DNA of 15,169 bases from an uncultured Bacillota bacterium (GTDB lineage Bacteria > Bacillota_A > Clostridia > Peptostreptococcales > Anaerovoracaceae), in assembly GCA_946628525.1 (NCBI GenBank), contig CAMOWO010000007.1, positions 1 through 15,169 of the forward strand, written 5' to 3'. The notes beneath the pieces were generated by a model, which worked only from the letters and a program-made list of their open reading frames with translations, searched no databases and was not told the DNA's origin. A program made the translations under genes and the position numbers. Shown here one piece after another: positions 13,962-15,169 of this stretch. Every line of letters begins with the position of its first letter. The first letter of the stretch is position 1.

Positions 13962-15169
13962 ATGACTGTAAGAAAACTCTATCAGGAGAACGTATATACG
14001 AAAGAATGGGATGCCATCATCACGAAAGTCCTCGATGCATCCGGCGGCATGGTGAAGGTCACCCTTGATCAGACGGCCTTCTTCCCGGAAGGCGGCGGCC
14101 AGAGCTGCGACCTGGGAACGATGAACGACATGGACGTCACGGATGTGCAGGAAGACGGTCCGGAAGTCATCCATACGGTAAAAGTGGGATCAGGCTCCCT
14201 GAAGGAGGGCGCCCGCGTCCACTGCAGCCTCGACTGGGACAGACGCTTTGATAACATGCAGCGTCACTGCGGAGAGCACATCCTCTCCGGGATCTTCTTC
14301 GACCTCTTTGGGGGAGTAAACAGAGGATTCCACATGGGGCACGACTCCATGACCATCGACATCAGTCTTGAGGAAGATCCGAAGATCACCGAGATCACAT
14401 ACGAAATGGCGATGGACGCCGAGCTCGCCGCAAACAAAGTCATCTGGTCCGACGCTCCCGTCACGGTGATGCGTTTCGACCGCAGAGAGGACGCCGAGAA
14501 GCTGCCACTACGAAAAGCGCTGGCCATCGACGAGGACATTTCCATCGTGTGCGTGGGATCTCCCGAAAACGCCGCGGACTGCGTCGCGTGCTGCGGCACC
14601 CACCCTGCCACTGCCGGCCAGGTCGGTCTCATCAAGATCTTCAAAGTCGAGAAGTACAAAGGCATGTTCCGGATCTTCTTCGAAGCCGGCGCAAGAGCCC
14701 TCGAGGCCTGCAGGCTCCGCCACGACATCCTCTACAAGCTTTCGAACAGGTACTCCTCATCCATCGAGGAATTCCCGGAGAAGCTGAAGGCGTCAGAAGA
14801 TAAGCACGCCCAGACGAAACACAAACTCAACATCATGACAAACGCCCTCATCGCCAAAGAATCGGAGTCTTTGGACAAGGCTGCGGCAGAAGCGGAAGGC
14901 GCCGTCATCATACACCGGCTGGACGTCTTCAGCATGGACGATGCGTTCAACATGGCCAAAGCCTACATGGGCAAAACGGACAAACTCCTGATGCTGTATT
15001 CCGTCCCGGACACGTCCTTTATCCTCGTGTCCGGCGGCAAGCCTGCCTGCGGAAGCCTCGTCAAGGAGTACGCGTCGTTCTATAACGGCAAAGGCGGCGG
15101 AAACGATGTCTCCGCGAGAGCGATCTTCTCCTCTGAGGAAGACGCCATGCTCTTTGCAGATCTCATCGG
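13962..15169 (+). CDS. AlaX-type alanyl-tRNA editing protein (3' end outside window)
   Basis: The frame is open from ATG 13962, six bases after GGAGG, to the window edge, giving 402 residues. AlaX proteins resemble the editing part of alanyl-tRNA synthetase and hydrolyse Ser (or Gly) wrongly loaded on tRNA-Ala. The N-terminal barrel holds LDQTAFFPEGGGQSCDLG (35-52). The zinc site is HCGEH (H102, H106) with C210-x3-H214 in CCGTH, the usual HxxxH plus CxxxH set. A helical, charged stretch (about 255-310) follows, then a DHHA1-like C-terminal region ending in NGKGGGND. This is the long AlaX type. There is no aminoacylation domain, since the barrel starts within 35 residues, so it is not alaS. 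The C-terminus cannot be seen. Confidence 0.9.
   Translation, partial: MTVRKLYQENVYTKEWDAIITKVLDASGGMVKVTLDQTAFFPEGGGQSCDLGTMNDMDVTDVQEDGPEVIHTVKVGSGSLKEGARVHCSLDWDRRFDNMQRHCGEHILSGIFFDLFGGVNRGFHMGHDSMTIDISLEEDPKITEITYEMAMDAELAANKVIWSDAPVTVMRFDRREDAEKLPLRKALAIDEDISIVCVGSPENAADCVACCGTHPATAGQVGLIKIFKVEKYKGMFRIFFEAGARALEACRLRHDILYKLSNRYSSSIEEFPEKLKASEDKHAQTKHKLNIMTNALIAKESESLDKAAAEAEGAVIIHRLDVFSMDDAFNMAKAYMGKTDKLLMLYSVPDTSFILVSGGKPACGSLVKEYASFYNGKGGGNDVSARAIFSSEEDAMLFADLI

Noticed and set aside
13962..15169. Alanyl-tRNA synthetase (alaS) fragment
   Set aside because: The gene has its own start, promoter and ribosome site, and the editing barrel begins at once with no room for the aminoacylation domain, so a stand-alone AlaX fits better.

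Overview
The window looks like a chromosomal segment of an anaerobic, moderate-GC Clostridia-type Firmicute. A member of the Anaerovoracaceae/Mogibacterium neighbourhood would fit, but genus is a guess. The signs are strong GGAGG ribosome binding sites before nearly every gene, a 3H-domain NiaR repressor attached to a nadABC operon, FeoA/FeoB with a small Cys-rich partner, a butyryl-CoA-type acyl-CoA dehydrogenase, and TTG/GTG starts at some genes. No insertion sequence, phage gene, CRISPR array, tRNA or rRNA was seen.

Layout. Positions 1-773 (+) hold the 3' two-thirds of an acyl-CoA dehydrogenase. A lone purC (851-1720, +) follows, with its own extended -10 promoter, and ends at a strong hairpin shared with the convergent NAD operon. 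That operon runs on the minus strand as nadA-nadB-nadC-niaR (5520 to 1781) with gaps of 24-29 bases. A NiaR-type operator lies across the -35 of its promoter, so the repressor gene probably controls its own operon. Next, also on the minus strand, comes a three-gene unit: a TMEM165/GDT1 (UPF0016) cation transporter, a fold-type IV PLP enzyme and a DUF3048 lipoprotein (8517 to 5741), closed by a terminator.

Positions 8521-8756 hold no gene but carry several inverted repeats and the transporter promoter. The iron region follows: feoA, feoB and a FeoB-associated Cys-rich membrane peptide on the minus strand (11339 to 8806). Divergent from them is a small membrane protein with a C-terminal heavy-metal-associated domain (11560-11937, +). 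The intergenic region between feoA and this gene holds three copies of an 18-bp GGTTAG-N6-CTAACC palindrome placed on both divergent promoters, a layout typical of a DtxR/IdeR-family metal repressor. The four genes therefore probably form one metal-controlled unit.

A bidirectional hairpin separates that unit from a long AraC-family regulator (13506 to 12016, -), which has an unrecognised 230-residue C-terminal part. A 455-base gene-free stretch follows. It holds two perfect DnaA boxes, one 8/9 box, repeated GTTCGC elements and an AT-rich tract. The window ends inside a + strand gene for an AlaX-type alanyl-tRNA editing protein.
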